Shown one piece after another: positions 1 to 12,492 of a stretch of DNA of 64,000 nucleotides. Both the position numbers and the translations under genes were made by a program. The DNA comes from Arthrobacter sp. Bi83 (GTDB lineage: Bacteria; Actinomycetota; Actinomycetes; Actinomycetales; Micrococcaceae). The notes beneath the pieces are model-generated. The model made no database searches. It saw only the letters and a program-made list of their open reading frames with translations, and was not told where the DNA came from. Within the stretch, counting starts at the first letter, position 1. Each line of letters begins with the position of its first letter. The stretch spans positions 1 to 64,000 of the forward strand of contig NZ_CAKKLY010000023.1 of NCBI RefSeq assembly GCF_918698095.1, read 5' to 3'.

Positions 1-371
1 CGGTGGCCCCGGCCAAGGTCCCCGCCCCGGCGGTGCGGACTGCGGTTCCGCCCGCATCTGTACCGGACGCTGGCGTCATGCCGACGACGGAGGAACCGGT
101 CGTTGCGGTTGCGCCCGCCACGGCGGGCCGCACGTCAGCCGGACCCACCACGAGTGCCGGGCCGTCCGGCGCCCCCGTGGATTCCAACTGGACCCGGCCG
201 ATCGAAACCCAGGCCGAGGCGAGCCACGAAGCCGTCGTCAGCGCGAACGGAAAAGGGCCGGGAGCCGGGATGTTCGGACTCTTCGCGCTCATGGGAGGGG
301 TGTTGCTTGTTGGCCTTGGCGGACTCGCCTTCGCACTGTGGAGCCGGAACCGCCTCGCGTCCCACTGGTAG
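1..371 (+). CDS. C-terminal part of a proline/alanine-rich membrane-anchored protein (partial)
   Basis: The reading frame is open to the left edge of the window, so the true start is not visible. The visible part is about 90 residues of Pro/Ala/Thr/Ser-rich sequence, as in an extracellular linker. It is followed by one hydrophobic segment of about 22 residues (MFGLFALMGGVLLVGLGGLA) and a short basic tail ending in SRNRLASHW. This is the layout of a surface or secreted protein held by a C-terminal membrane anchor. There is no LPXTG motif, so sortase attachment is not indicated. The function of the missing N-terminal part is unknown. It lies 75 bp upstream of ligA in the same direction. Confidence 0.6.
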   Translation, partial: VAPAKVPAPAVRTAVPPASVPDAGVMPTTEEPVVAVAPATAGRTSAGPTTSAGPSGAPVDSNWTRPIETQAEASHEAVVSANGKGPGAGMFGLFALMGGVLLVGLGGLAFALWSRNRLASHW

Positions 372-398
372 GCACCTTCCGGCGACCGTTACCGGTAA

Positions 399-3535
<3,137 letters not shown>

Positions 3536-3632
3536 GACGATGAGCCGGACGCCAGTTGCTCGAAGTGATAGATCAGTCACGGAAAGGCCTGTTTCGCGCG
3601 GCGCATCCGGCCGCTGGAACTAGCATTGACAG

Positions 3633-4136
3633 GTGCAGCCGCAGATCAATATCCGTCCAGCAGTCCCCGCCGATTACGAGGCGATAGCCCGGATCACCCG
3701 CGATTCCTATCTGGCGGCGGGATATTTCGACAGTGCCGATCACCCCTACATGCAGCAGATCCAGGACGTGGCCAGGCGGGCGGAGCAGGCCACCATCTGG
3801 GTGGCCGAACGGAATGGCCGGATTGTGGGGTCCGTGACGCTGGCCGTTGTGGGCGAGCCGTTTGCGGACATCGCCCTCGACGACGAACTCGAATTCCGTA
3901 TGCTCGTGGTGGACCCAGCGGTGCAGCGCAGCGGCGCCGGTCAGGCCCTCGTGGGAGCGATCATCGAGCACGCGAGGTCGTTGGAAGGCATCAGCGGCGT
4001 GGCCCTGACCACCGGCGGGACGTGGGAGAGCGCCCACGGCCTGTACCGGAAGACCGGTTTCCGGCGGGTTCCCGAGCGGGACTGGTTCGTGCCGGACACC
4101 GACATAAAACTGCTGGTTTTCCGGCTGGACGTCTAG
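3633..4136 (+). CDS. GNAT family N-acetyltransferase
   Basis: A 167-residue protein with one GNAT fold. The acetyl-CoA pyrophosphate loop is seen as VDPAVQRSGAGQALV, followed by the C-terminal motif LYRKTGFRRV. The substrate cannot be inferred. The start is GTG at 3633 and lacks a Shine-Dalgarno sequence. A TAGCAT hexamer only 6 bp upstream could be a -10 element, which would make the mRNA leaderless, as is common in Actinobacteria. Confidence 0.85.
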   Translation: MQPQINIRPAVPADYEAIARITRDSYLAAGYFDSADHPYMQQIQDVARRAEQATIWVAERNGRIVGSVTLAVVGEPFADIALDDELEFRMLVVDPAVQRSGAGQALVGAIIEHARSLEGISGVALTTGGTWESAHGLYRKTGFRRVPERDWFVPDTDIKLLVFRLDV

Positions 4137-4227
4137 CCGCCCTAGAGTGGTGCCGACTCATTTCCACGGCCCCGTTCACCGGCTGCGTATGCGCCGGCCG
4201 GCAGGCGGCCCCAGTGAAAGGCGCACC

Positions 4228-4611
4228 ATGCGCAAGACTTTCGGCACCGGTTCCGTCTGGGAACAGACCCTCGGCTACTCCCGCGCTGTCCAGGTGGATA
4301 ACACGCTGTACATTTCCGCCACCGCCGCCGCCGGTGAGGACGGCATCGTCGGCACCGACTTCTACGAGCAGACCAGATACATCCTCCAGAAGCTGGAGAC
4401 TGTCCTGGCCGACGCGGGCTTCGGCTTGGCCGACGTCGTGCAGTCCAAGCTGTACCTGACGGACATCAGCAAGTGGGAAGACGCTGGCAAGGCCCACGGC
4501 GAGGTCTTCGGTGACATCCGCCCCACGCTGTCCCTCGTGCACGTCCTGCCGTTCCTCGACCCGAAGATGCTCGTGGAGATCGAGCTCGTCGCGCAGAAGA
4601 GCGTTAACTAG
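4228..4611 (+). CDS. RidA/YjgF family enamine/imine deaminase
   Basis: A 127-residue protein of the RidA family, which hydrolyses reactive enamine/imine intermediates such as 2-aminoacrylate. Family features are YSRAVQVDNTLYISATAAA near the N-terminus, the central LQKLETVLADAGF helix and the conserved C-terminal VEIELVA. The ATG at 4228 is preferred over an upstream in-frame GTG at 4147. It has GAAAGG 7-8 bp upstream, and the family alignment begins near MRKTF. The gene ends convergently with the response regulator, about 50 bp away. Confidence 0.85.
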   Translation: MRKTFGTGSVWEQTLGYSRAVQVDNTLYISATAAAGEDGIVGTDFYEQTRYILQKLETVLADAGFGLADVVQSKLYLTDISKWEDAGKAHGEVFGDIRPTLSLVHVLPFLDPKMLVEIELVAQKSVN

Positions 4612-4661
4612 CCACCACCAACGACACTCGGCAGAGACCTCTGTCGGCCGGGCGAGGTGAA

Positions 4662-5327
4662 TTATTGGGGCGGGAGGCCGTAGCGGTGTTCCGGGCGGCC
4701 GGTGGTTCCGTAGCGGAGCTGGATCTCGACGGCGCCGTCATCGGCCAGCGACGAAAGGTACCGCTGGGCGGTGGCCCGGGAAACACCCACCCGCCCGGCC
4801 ACGTCCGCCGCGGAATACTGTTCCCCCGGGACCAGGGATTCCAGCACCGCCGCTTCGGTGGCGGAGCGCGGCCTGGCCGACGGCGAGACGTCCCCCGCAA
4901 TCAGAGCGCGCTTGGCCCGCTCCACGGTGTCCTGATCCAAGGACCCGGGCTGGGAAAGGATACGCCGGTACCGGGCATAGGACCTCAGCTGCTGCGACAG
5001 GGACTCTGCGGTAAAGGGCTTCAGCAGGTACCCGAGGGCGCCGCGGCGGAATGCCGTCCGCAGCGAGGCGGCATCGGACGCCGCGCTCAGGATCATCGTG
5101 TCGACGTCCAGCTGGTGCAGCAGGTCCAGGCCGGAGGCGTCCGGCAGGTACACATCCAGCAGCACCAGGTCCGGACGCAGGCTGTGGATGGACTGCAGGG
5201 CCAGCGACGCCGAACCCGCCGGCGGCAGCGCCAGGAAGCCCGCCACCGAGTCCACGTAGGCGGCATGGAGCTTGGCAACATGGAAATCGTCATCCACGAT
5301 CAGCACCCTGAAATCCTCAGACATCAT
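4662..5327 (-). CDS. CitB/DcuR-type response regulator
   Basis: A 221-residue response regulator. The receiver domain has the acidic pair in RVLIVDDDFHVAKLHAAYVD, the phospho-acceptor aspartate (about residue 58) in DLVLLDVYLPDASG and the conserved lysine in GYLLKPFT. The C-terminal domain is a helix-turn-helix (AADVAGRVGVSRATAQRYL) ending in TGRPEHRYGL, typical of regulators of C4-dicarboxylate and citrate transport. The start at 5327 is chosen because AAGGA lies 7 bp upstream. It begins 4 bp after the kinase stop, so the two form one operon. The likely target is the divergent CitMHS gene. Confidence 0.9.
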   Translation of the reverse strand: MMSEDFRVLIVDDDFHVAKLHAAYVDSVAGFLALPPAGSASLALQSIHSLRPDLVLLDVYLPDASGLDLLHQLDVDTMILSAASDAASLRTAFRRGALGYLLKPFTAESLSQQLRSYARYRRILSQPGSLDQDTVERAKRALIAGDVSPSARPRSATEAAVLESLVPGEQYSAADVAGRVGVSRATAQRYLSSLADDGAVEIQLRYGTTGRPEHRYGLPPQ

Positions 5328-5331
5328 CGTC

Positions 5332-7083
5332 CTATCCTTGCTCGTCACTCAATCGTTGCGCCGTTGTGGTGCCCGGCAGCGTCGCCATGAACACGGCGCC
5401 GGGCCCCCCGGCGGCCCCGGGCTCCAGCATCCTGACGTCGCCGCCGCGGCGCCGCGCCAGCTGGCGCGCCAAAGCCAGCCCCAGGCCCTGGCCGCCGCCC
5501 GCGCGTACCGGGCCGGCCGCCGTCGTAAATCCTTCCGCGAACACCGACTCCGGATCGGCGTCGCCCTGCAGCCCGTCGCCGGAATCGGCGACGACGATAT
5601 GCAGCGTCCCGCCGTCGTCCGACGGTTCGTCCAGCAGCTCAAGCTCCACCCAGCGCTCGCCGGCTGAGCCGGCCACGGCCGCGTTGACCGCGTTGTCTAT
5701 GAGGTTGCCCAGGACAGTGGTGACATCCTGCGGCTCCGCGACCTGGCCGCGCACCAGGGTTTCCGGCCCGATCCGGAGCGCAACGCCGCGTTCGTCCGCT
5801 TCCACGCCCTTCGCGCCGACAAATGCCTGAAGGTAGGGGTCCTGCAGCAGCTCGGCCTGTTCCACCGGGAATCTCAGCGGCCCGGTGGCGGCGAGGCGCT
5901 CCAGATACTCGCGCGCCTGCTGATGCTGGCCGATGCTGATGAAGCCGGCGATCGTGTGCAGCTGGTTGGCAAACTCGTGCCGCTGCGCCCGGAGTGCCGT
6001 GGACATGGTGCCAACGGCGTCGAGCTGGCGCGTCAGCTGCTGGAGCTCGGTGCGGTCACGGAGCATGACGACCCAGCCAAGGTCCTCCTGACGGTGCAGG
6101 GCCTTGCGGGCACTCGCCACCAAAACCTGGCCGCCGGCCAGAAGCTCCACGGCTTCGCCCTCCCGGGCATCGGCCTCTGTGAGCGCCTTGAGCTGGGCCG
6201 GAACCGGGGCTGCCGACCACAGCGTTCCGGTCAGGTCGGGCTGGCCCAGGAGCCGCTGGGCCGCGGCATTGAAAACGCTGATGCGGCCCTCGGCGGAAAC
6301 GCCCACCACGCCCTCGTCCACACCCTCCAGCACGGCCACCTGGTCGTGCACCAGGGTGCTGATTTCCTCAGGTTCCAGGCCAAGCGTGAGCCGCTGCAGC
6401 CGGCGACGGAGGAGGAATGACGCCAGGACTCCAGCCAAGAGGGCGCCGGCCGCCGTGACGGCGATGGGCACGATGTCCCGGGCAAGGCTCTGGCCGATGG
6501 TCTCGGTGGAATAGCCCACGCTGACCTCGCCGACGACGGTTTGGGGTGCGACGCTGGAACCGGCCGGGGAACCGGCCTCGGAGCCAGGCGAGCCAGGCGG
6601 GTCGGGCGCGAAAACCGGCACCTTGGCACCCGCCGAGGGTCCCAGTGTCCCGGTGTTGCGGGTGGTGACCTCGCGTCCGGCCAGCGCCTCCGACGGATCA
6701 GTACTCACCCGCTCGCCCAGCCGCTCGGCGTCGGGATGGGCCAGCCGGATCCCGGTTTCGTCAGTGATCACCACGAACAGGGCGCCGGTCCGGGTGCGCG
6801 CCCCTTCGGCCGTCGCCATCAGCGGACCGGCAAGCAGTTCGGCCCGCGGGGGAGTGCCCGCCTGCCGGCTGATGGCCTGCACCTCGGCGCGGACCGAGGG
6901 ATCCGAGGCCACCGTCCGGGCCAGCGTGAGCGCCTGGTTCTCCGCCTCGCGGCCCAGGCGTTCGAACGTCAGCCAGGCATGGACGGCGCCGCTGAGGAGC
7001 ACCACCAGGAGCACCACGCCCAGCTGCAACAGCAGCGTCTGCGTGGAGAACCTGAGCGGCAGCCGTCGGGACGGTCTGGCCAT
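5332..7083 (-). CDS. CitA/DcuS-type sensor histidine kinase
   Basis: A 583-residue membrane kinase. It has a first membrane segment at about residues 17-38, an extracytoplasmic ligand-binding domain and a second membrane segment at about 201-223. A cytoplasmic PAS domain (about 238-335) follows, then the phospho-acceptor helix with His369 in QRHEFANQLHTI, then an ATPase domain with NLIDNAVNAA, DSGDGL and GQGLGLALARQLARRRGG. The HEFxNQLHxI motif is diagnostic of the CitA/DcuS group. The sensor domain holds a Gly/Ser/Pro-rich insert of about 25 residues near the membrane. The start at 7083 is chosen for the AAGGAGGA sequence just upstream. An upstream in-frame start at 7203 has no such site. 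The ligand is presumably citrate or a related carboxylate, from context. Confidence 0.92.
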   Translation of the reverse strand: MARPSRRLPLRFSTQTLLLQLGVVLLVVLLSGAVHAWLTFERLGREAENQALTLARTVASDPSVRAEVQAISRQAGTPPRAELLAGPLMATAEGARTRTGALFVVITDETGIRLAHPDAERLGERVSTDPSEALAGREVTTRNTGTLGPSAGAKVPVFAPDPPGSPGSEAGSPAGSSVAPQTVVGEVSVGYSTETIGQSLARDIVPIAVTAAGALLAGVLASFLLRRRLQRLTLGLEPEEISTLVHDQVAVLEGVDEGVVGVSAEGRISVFNAAAQRLLGQPDLTGTLWSAAPVPAQLKALTEADAREGEAVELLAGGQVLVASARKALHRQEDLGWVVMLRDRTELQQLTRQLDAVGTMSTALRAQRHEFANQLHTIAGFISIGQHQQAREYLERLAATGPLRFPVEQAELLQDPYLQAFVGAKGVEADERGVALRIGPETLVRGQVAEPQDVTTVLGNLIDNAVNAAVAGSAGERWVELELLDEPSDDGGTLHIVVADSGDGLQGDADPESVFAEGFTTAAGPVRAGGGQGLGLALARQLARRRGGDVRMLEPGAAGGPGAVFMATLPGTTTAQRLSDEQG

Positions 7084-7249
7084 GGCGCTCCTCCTTCGGG
7101 CGGTCTTTCCCGGCCCGTGGGGCCGGGCAGATGGGGTTGTGCGCAGGCCTTCGGACGCCCGTGAGCAAAATGCGCAAAATGCTCCCAATAAGCAGTATGC
7201 CAATCAATTGAGCCAAAGGCACTGCCGTGACCCGCGCCACTCTAACGTC

Positions 7250-7265
7250 TGTAGTGCGCATCACA
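7250..7265. promoter_or_regulatory. Candidate CRP/GlxR-like operator upstream of citM
   Basis: TGTAG-N6-TCACA matches nine of ten positions of the CRP/GlxR consensus TGTGA-N6-TCACA. It lies 35 bp upstream of the CitMHS start, between the transporter and the divergent kinase. Related sites are found near the MHS transporter (23920) and mmsB (27589). Inference from sequence only. Confidence 0.4.
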
Positions 7266-7300
7266 TCGAGGTGGTGCCAATCATCAAGAAGGAGCCGGCT

Positions 7301-8770
7301 GTGCTGGTATTACTTGGATTCGCCATGATCGCGGTATTCATGGTGCTGATCATGACGAAGAAGTTGACGCCAGTGCTGGCGTTGATCATTGTCCCCACCG
7401 TTTTCGGTCTTTTCGCAGGCGCAGGCCTCGGCATCGGTGACATGGTCATGGACTCAATGAAGTCCATGACCTCCACCGCCGCCCTGCTCATGTTCGCCAT
7501 CATCTACTTCGGCCTGATGATCGACGTCGGGCTGTTCGATCCGCTGGTACGGTTCATCCTGCGCAAGCTCGGCAATGATCCCGCCAAGGTTGTTCTCGGC
7601 ACCGCGATCCTCGCGGCCGCAGTCTCCCTCGACGGCGACGGCTCCACCACCTTCATCCTCACCACTGCAGCCATGCTGCCCATCTACCTCCGGCTGAAGA
7701 TGAGCCCCGTTGTCCTCACCTGCGTGGCTGGCCTGGCTAACGGCACCATGAACATCCTGCCGTGGGGCGGCCCCACCGCCCGTGCCGCCACCGCGCTCAA
7801 GCTCGACGTCAACGACGTCTTCGTTCCCATGATCCCCTCGCTGATCGCCGGCCTGGTTGTTGTCCTCGTCTTCTCCTGGCTGCTCGGCCTGCAGGAACGT
7901 AACCGCCTCCGCGCCACGGCGCCGGAAATCTGGTCCGTGCCGGACACCGCCGACGCGTTCGACGGCGGAACGTCCGGCGGCGGTTCGGGAACCGGCCGCG
8001 GACGCAAGGGCACCGGAACCGCCCCTGTCCCCGCAACGGGAGGCCCCGCCGTCGGCGGCTCCTCCGTGGCCGTCCTGGAGCGCACCGAGACGCTCGCCGA
8101 CAGCGACACCGGTCTCACGGACACGGCACTGGACCCCAACCGCAAGACCCTCCGGCCCAAGCTGCAGTGGTTCAACCTGGGCCTCACTGTCGCCGTGATG
8201 GTCATGCTCGTGGCCGACCTCGTGCCGCTGCCGTTCGTCTTCATGGTGGGCTCCGCCATCGCCCTGCTGGTGAACTTCCCCAAGGTCAAGGACCAGGGCG
8301 CCCAGCTCGTGGCGCATGCACCTTCGATCGTCGCCGTGGTGAGCATGGTCATGGCCGCGGCTGTCCTGACCGGTGTGCTCAAGGGCACCGGCATGGTAGA
8401 GGCCATGTCAGCCTGGCTCGTGGCCATCATCCCTTCCGACATGGGCCCGTTCATGGCAGTCATCACCGGCATCCTCAGCATCCCCATGACGTTCTTCATG
8501 AGCAACGACGCCTTCTACTTCGGCGTTCTTCCGGTCCTGAGCGAGACCGCCGCCCACTACGGCGTCAGCGCCGCCGAAATGGCCCGGGCCTCCATCACCG
8601 GCCAGCCGTTCCACCTGCAGAGCCCGCTCGTTCCCGCCATCCTGCTGCTCGTTTCGCTCGCCAAGGTGGACCTGGGCGACCACCACAAGAAAGTCCTGTG
8701 GCGGACCGCCGTCATCTCGCTCGTCATGCTCGGCGTCGGGATGCTGACCGGAGCCATCGGCGTCGGCTAG
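7301..8770 (+). CDS. CitMHS family citrate-Mg2+:H+ symporter
   Basis: A 489-residue polytopic membrane protein that should import citrate complexed with a divalent metal. About twelve hydrophobic segments are visible. Family motifs include DGDGSTTFILTTAAMLPIYL and LPWGGPTARAA in the first half and MSNDAFYFGVLPVLSETA and QPFHLQSPLVPA in the second. A glycine-rich cytoplasmic loop with TSGGGSGTGRGRKG (about residues 223-260) joins the halves. The GTG at 7301 has AAGGAG 7 bp upstream. The open frame runs back to 6623, but that part lies inside the divergent kinase. Divergence from a CitA/CitB pair matches the known arrangement in which the two-component system induces the transporter. Confidence 0.92.
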   Translation: MLVLLGFAMIAVFMVLIMTKKLTPVLALIIVPTVFGLFAGAGLGIGDMVMDSMKSMTSTAALLMFAIIYFGLMIDVGLFDPLVRFILRKLGNDPAKVVLGTAILAAAVSLDGDGSTTFILTTAAMLPIYLRLKMSPVVLTCVAGLANGTMNILPWGGPTARAATALKLDVNDVFVPMIPSLIAGLVVVLVFSWLLGLQERNRLRATAPEIWSVPDTADAFDGGTSGGGSGTGRGRKGTGTAPVPATGGPAVGGSSVAVLERTETLADSDTGLTDTALDPNRKTLRPKLQWFNLGLTVAVMVMLVADLVPLPFVFMVGSAIALLVNFPKVKDQGAQLVAHAPSIVAVVSMVMAAAVLTGVLKGTGMVEAMSAWLVAIIPSDMGPFMAVITGILSIPMTFFMSNDAFYFGVLPVLSETAAHYGVSAAEMARASITGQPFHLQSPLVPAILLLVSLAKVDLGDHHKKVLWRTAVISLVMLGVGMLTGAIGVG

Positions 8771-8793
8771 CAAACCAAACACCCGCACCAAGC

Positions 8794-8854
8794 AACGCGG
8801 GGTCACTTACGGCCCATTCCGGACCTCCCGATGGGCCGTAAGTGACCCCGCGTT
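8794..8854. repeat. Perfect 24-bp inverted repeat between citM and gatC
   Basis: Left arm 8794-8817 and right arm 8831-8854 are exact reverse complements, separated by 13 bp. The arms contain GGGGTCACTTACGGCCCAT. The structure could act as a transcription terminator after the transporter, although no T-run follows. Its length and perfection also fit a mobile or dispersed intergenic palindrome. Confidence 0.75.
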
Positions 8855-8915
8855 GTTCGTCGTCCCGGACACGTAGACTGGTTCGGAAAACAATCCGAAC
8901 TTGCAGGGGAGATCC

Positions 8916-9212
8916 ATGGCTGCGATCAACCGTGACGACGTCGCGCACCTCGCGCGGCTCGCGCACATTGAGATGAGTGCTGAAGAGCTGGACAGGATGG
9001 CCGGCGAACTCGCCGTCATCGTAGATTCGGTGAAGTCCGTAAGTGAAGCCGCCGGTGATGACGTTCCGGCCACCTCGCACCCGATTCCGCTGACCAACGT
9101 GTTCCGCGAAGACGTCGTGGGGCACACGTTCACGGCCGAGCAGGCACTCTCCGGCGCTCCGGATTCCGATGAGAACCGTTTCAAGGTCCCGGCAATCCTG
9201 GATGAGGCATAA
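8916..9212 (+). CDS. gatC: Asp-tRNA(Asn)/Glu-tRNA(Gln) amidotransferase subunit GatC
   Basis: The small stabilising subunit of the GatCAB amidotransferase, which converts Glu-tRNA(Gln) and/or Asp-tRNA(Asn) to the amidated forms. At 98 residues it has the usual family length. The family N-terminus (AINRDDVAHLARLAHIEMSA) and the later PTSHP-like segment (VPATSHPIPLTNVFREDVV) are both present. The start at 8916 has AGGGGAG about 5 bp upstream. It is the first gene of gatCAB, 6 bp ahead of gatA. Confidence 0.95.
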   Translation: MAAINRDDVAHLARLAHIEMSAEELDRMAGELAVIVDSVKSVSEAAGDDVPATSHPIPLTNVFREDVVGHTFTAEQALSGAPDSDENRFKVPAILDEA

Positions 9213-9218
9213 AAGAAC

Positions 9219-10799
9219 ATGACTGAAACCAACAGCAACCAGCTGATCCGCCTCTCCGCCGCCCAGCTGGCCGCAAAGCTTGCCGCCCGCGAAGTCACCG
9301 CCGTCGCAGTGGTGCAGGCCCACCTTGACCGCATCGCCGCCGTCGACGGCGGCGACCGCGGCGTCCACGCGTTCCTGCACGTCAACGCGGAAGAGGCCCT
9401 CGCCGTCGCCGCCGAGGTGGACGCCATCCGCGCCGCCGGCGGTGCCGCCGCCGAGGAGCTGCACGAACTCGCCGGCGTCCCCATCGCCGTGAAGGACCTC
9501 ATCGTCACGGTCGGCCAGCCCACCACAGCCGGCTCCAGGATCCTCGAAGGCTGGCACAGCCCCTACGACGCCACAGTCGTGCAGAAGCTGCGCGCCGCGA
9601 AGATGCCCATCCTGGGAAAGACCAACCTGGACGAATTCGCCATGGGCTCCTCCACGGAGCACTCGGCGTACGGCCCCACCCGCAACCCGTGGGACCTGGA
9701 CCGCATCCCCGGCGGCTCCGGCGGAGGTTCGGCAGCCGCCGTCGCCGCCTTCGAGGCGCCGCTGGCCCTCGGCACCGACACCGGCGGATCCATCCGCCAG
9801 CCCGGCGCGGTCACCGGAACCGTGGGCGTGAAGCCCACCTACGGGGGCGTCTCGCGCTACGGTGCCATCGCCATGGCGTCCTCCCTGGACCAGATCGGCC
9901 CCGTCTCCCGCACCGTCCTGGACTCGGCGCTGCTGCACCAGGTCATCGGCGGCCACGATCCGAAAGACTCCACCTCGCTGCCTGACCCGCTTGCGGACCT
10001 CGCTGCCGCGGCCCGGCTGGGCAACGTGGACGGCATGAAGATCGGCATCATCAAGGAACTCCACGGCGAGGGCTACCAGGCCGGCGTCGAGAACCGCTTC
10101 AATGAATCGCTCGAGCTGCTCAAGCAGGCCGGCGCGGAAATCGTTGAGGTCTCCTGCCCCAACTTCAAGTACGCCCTCGGCGCCTACTACCTGATCATGC
10201 CGTCCGAGGCTTCCTCCAACCTGGCCAAGTTCGACGGCGTCCGGTACGGGCTGCGCGTCCTCCCCGAGGATCCGCCGCTGACCATTGAGCGCGTCATGGC
10301 CGCCACCCGGGCCGCCGGCTTCGGCGATGAAGTCAAGCGCCGCATCATCCTGGGCACCTACGCCTTGAGCGCCGGCTACTACGACGCCTACTACGGCTCC
10401 GCGCAGAAGGTCCGCACGCTCATCCAGCGCGACTTCGACGCCGCCTTCACCAAGGCCGACGTCCTGATTTCCCCGACCGCCCCCACCACGGCGTTCAAAC
10501 TGGGCGAGAAGCTGGACGACCCCCTGGCCATGTACCTCAACGACGTCGCCACCATCCCGGCCAACATGGCCGGCGTCCCGGGGCTGTCGCTGCCCGGCGG
10601 CCTGGCGGACGAGGACGGGCTGCCCGTGGGCATCCAGCTCCTGGCGCCAGCCCGCGAGGACGCCCGCCTATACCGCGTGGGTGCGGTCCTGGAATCGCTG
10701 CTGGAAGAGAAGTGGGGCGGTCCTCTCCTGGACCGTGCTCCTTCGCTGCCGGCACCCGCACTCGCTGAGACTGTTCCGAGCCACGGAGGTTCACACTGA
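9219..10799 (+). CDS. gatA: Asp/Glu-tRNA amidotransferase subunit GatA
   Basis: The glutaminase subunit, releasing ammonia from glutamine for transamidation on GatB. The 526-residue protein has the amidase-signature triad. The lysine lies in VPIAVKDLI (about residue 92), and the glycine/serine-rich region [20 protein letters not shown] (here [17 protein letters not shown]) plus [11 protein letters not shown] supplies the serines. The motif reads GGSGGGSAA rather than the commoner GGSSGGSAA, a tolerated variant. The stop overlaps the gatB start by one base (TGATG). Confidence 0.96.
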   Translation: MTETNSNQLIRLSAAQLAAKLAAREVTAVAVVQAHLDRIAAVDGGDRGVHAFLHVNAEEALAVAAEVDAIRAAGGAAAEELHELAGVPIAVKDLIVTVGQPTTAGSRILEGWHSPYDATVVQKLRAAKMPILGKTNLDEFAMGSSTEHSAYGPTRNPWDLDRIPGGSGGGSAAAVAAFEAPLALGTDTGGSIRQPGAVTGTVGVKPTYGGVSRYGAIAMASSLDQIGPVSRTVLDSALLHQVIGGHDPKDSTSLPDPLADLAAAARLGNVDGMKIGIIKELHGEGYQAGVENRFNESLELLKQAGAEIVEVSCPNFKYALGAYYLIMPSEASSNLAKFDGVRYGLRVLPEDPPLTIERVMAATRAAGFGDEVKRRIILGTYALSAGYYDAYYGSAQKVRTLIQRDFDAAFTKADVLISPTAPTTAFKLGEKLDDPLAMYLNDVATIPANMAGVPGLSLPGGLADEDGLPVGIQLLAPAREDARLYRVGAVLESLLEEKWGGPLLDRAPSLPAPALAETVPSHGGSH

Positions 10800-12304
10800 T
10801 GTCTGACGCAACCCTGAGCTTCGAAGAGGCCATGGAGAAGTACGATCCCGTCCTGGGGTTCGAGGTCCACGTGGAACTGAACACCAAGACCAAGATGTTC
10901 TCCTCCGCCCCGAACGTCTTCGGCGACGAGCCCAACACCAACGTCAACGAGGTGGACCTGGGCATGCCCGGCGTCCTGCCGGTGCTGAACAGGACGGCGG
11001 TGGAGTCTTCCATCAAGATCGGCCTCGCGCTGAACTGCAAGATCGCCGAAAACTGCCGCTTCGCCCGGAAGAACTACTTCTATCCGGACACTCCGAAGAA
11101 CTTCCAGACGTCCCAGTACGACGAGCCCATCGCCTACGACGGCTACCTGGACATCGAGCTCTCCGACGGCACCGTCTTCCGCGTCGAGATTGAACGGGCG
11201 CACATGGAAGAGGACGCCGGCAAACTGACGCACCTCGGCGGTTCCGCGGGACGCATCCAGGGCGCCGACTACTCCCTCGTGGACTACAACCGCGCGGGTG
11301 TACCGCTCGTGGAGATCGTCACCAAGCCGATTGAAGGCGCCGGTTCCCGCGCCCCCGAACTGGCCAAAGCCTACGTTGCCGCGGTCCGCGAGATCGTCAA
11401 GAACCTCGGCGTCTCGGACGCCAAGATGGAACGCGGCAACGTCCGCTGCGACGCCAACGTCTCGCTCCGCCCGCACGGACGCGAACGCTTCGGCATCCGC
11501 TCCGAGACCAAGAACGTGAACTCGCTGCGCGCCGTCGAACATGCCGTCCGCTACGAGATCCAGCGGCACGCAGCCGTCCTGGACTCCGGTGAGCCCGTAA
11601 TCCAGGAAACCCGCCACTGGCACGAGGATACCCGCTCGACGACGTCGGGCCGGGCCAAGTCCGACGCCGATGACTACCGCTACTTCCCGGAGCCTGACCT
11701 CGTTCCTGTGGTTGCCTCGCGGGAATGGGTGGAGGAGCTGCGCGCCACGCTGCCCGAGCCGCCGGCCGAGCGCCGCAAACGCCTGCAGGCCGACTGGGGC
11801 TACTCGGACCTGGAATTCCGCGACGTGGTCAACGCCGGTGTGATGGACGAGATCGAGGAAACCATCGCCGCCGGCGCCGCCGCCACGGTGGCCCGCAAGT
11901 GGTGGATGGGCGAGATCGTCGGCCGCGCCAAGAACGCGGACGTCGACCCCGGCCAGCTGGGCGTCAAGCCCGAAACCATCGTGGAACTGAACAAGATGGT
12001 CGAAGCCGGCAAGATCAACAACAAGATGGCCGCCGAAGTCCTCGACGGCGTCCTCGCCGGCGAAGGCACCCCGGCGGAGATCGTGGAGAAGCGCGGCCTG
12101 GCCGTGGTCTCCGACGACGGCCCCCTGCTGGAAGCCATCGACGCGGCACTTGCCGCGCAGCCCGACGTCGCGGACAAGATCCGCGCCGGCAAGCTGCAGG
12201 CCATCGGCGCGATCGTGGGCGGCGTTATGAAGGCCACCCGCGGCCAGGCCGACGCCGGCCGCGTCAAGGAGCTGATCCTGCAGAGGCTCGGCGTCGAAGG
12301 CTAA
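10799..12304 (+). CDS. gatB: Asp/Glu-tRNA amidotransferase subunit GatB
   Basis: The tRNA-binding and kinase/transamidase subunit. The 501-residue protein begins with the conserved [20 protein letters not shown] and contains [18 protein letters not shown] and [19 protein letters not shown]. The C-terminal YqeY-like tail domain has [18 protein letters not shown] and [19 protein letters not shown]. It is translationally coupled to gatA. A large palindrome follows immediately downstream. Confidence 0.96.
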   Translation: MSDATLSFEEAMEKYDPVLGFEVHVELNTKTKMFSSAPNVFGDEPNTNVNEVDLGMPGVLPVLNRTAVESSIKIGLALNCKIAENCRFARKNYFYPDTPKNFQTSQYDEPIAYDGYLDIELSDGTVFRVEIERAHMEEDAGKLTHLGGSAGRIQGADYSLVDYNRAGVPLVEIVTKPIEGAGSRAPELAKAYVAAVREIVKNLGVSDAKMERGNVRCDANVSLRPHGRERFGIRSETKNVNSLRAVEHAVRYEIQRHAAVLDSGEPVIQETRHWHEDTRSTTSGRAKSDADDYRYFPEPDLVPVVASREWVEELRATLPEPPAERRKRLQADWGYSDLEFRDVVNAGVMDEIEETIAAGAAATVARKWWMGEIVGRAKNADVDPGQLGVKPETIVELNKMVEAGKINNKMAAEVLDGVLAGEGTPAEIVEKRGLAVVSDDGPLLEAIDAALAAQPDVADKIRAGKLQAIGAIVGGVMKATRGQADAGRVKELILQRLGVEG

Positions 12305-12314
12305 GCCACCCGTT

Positions 12315-12391
12315 TTAACCCAACTGGGTCGCAGTTATCGTCGTATTTGAGCCGTCAAAACGACACCGACTGCGACCCAGTTGGGGGTTAA
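12315..12391. repeat. Long imperfect inverted repeat downstream of gatB
   Basis: The core arms 12322-12335 (AACTGGGTCGCAGT) and 12369-12382 are exact reverse complements. Pairing extends outward to TTAACCC/GGGGGTTAA with a 2-nt bulge. It extends inward to GTCGT/ACGAC after a 4-nt mismatch. It could terminate gatCAB transcription, but it lacks a T-run. Together with the palindrome at 8794 it flanks the gat operon on both sides. Confidence 0.7.
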
Positions 12392-12492
12392 CGGGGCGGT
12401 GGCGTCCATGTTCTCCATAGGGTCGCGGCCATAAACTGCGGGCTCAGGCTCAGGGCGTCACCGCGCCCTGCCGGTCCCTCGGGAGGATGCGC

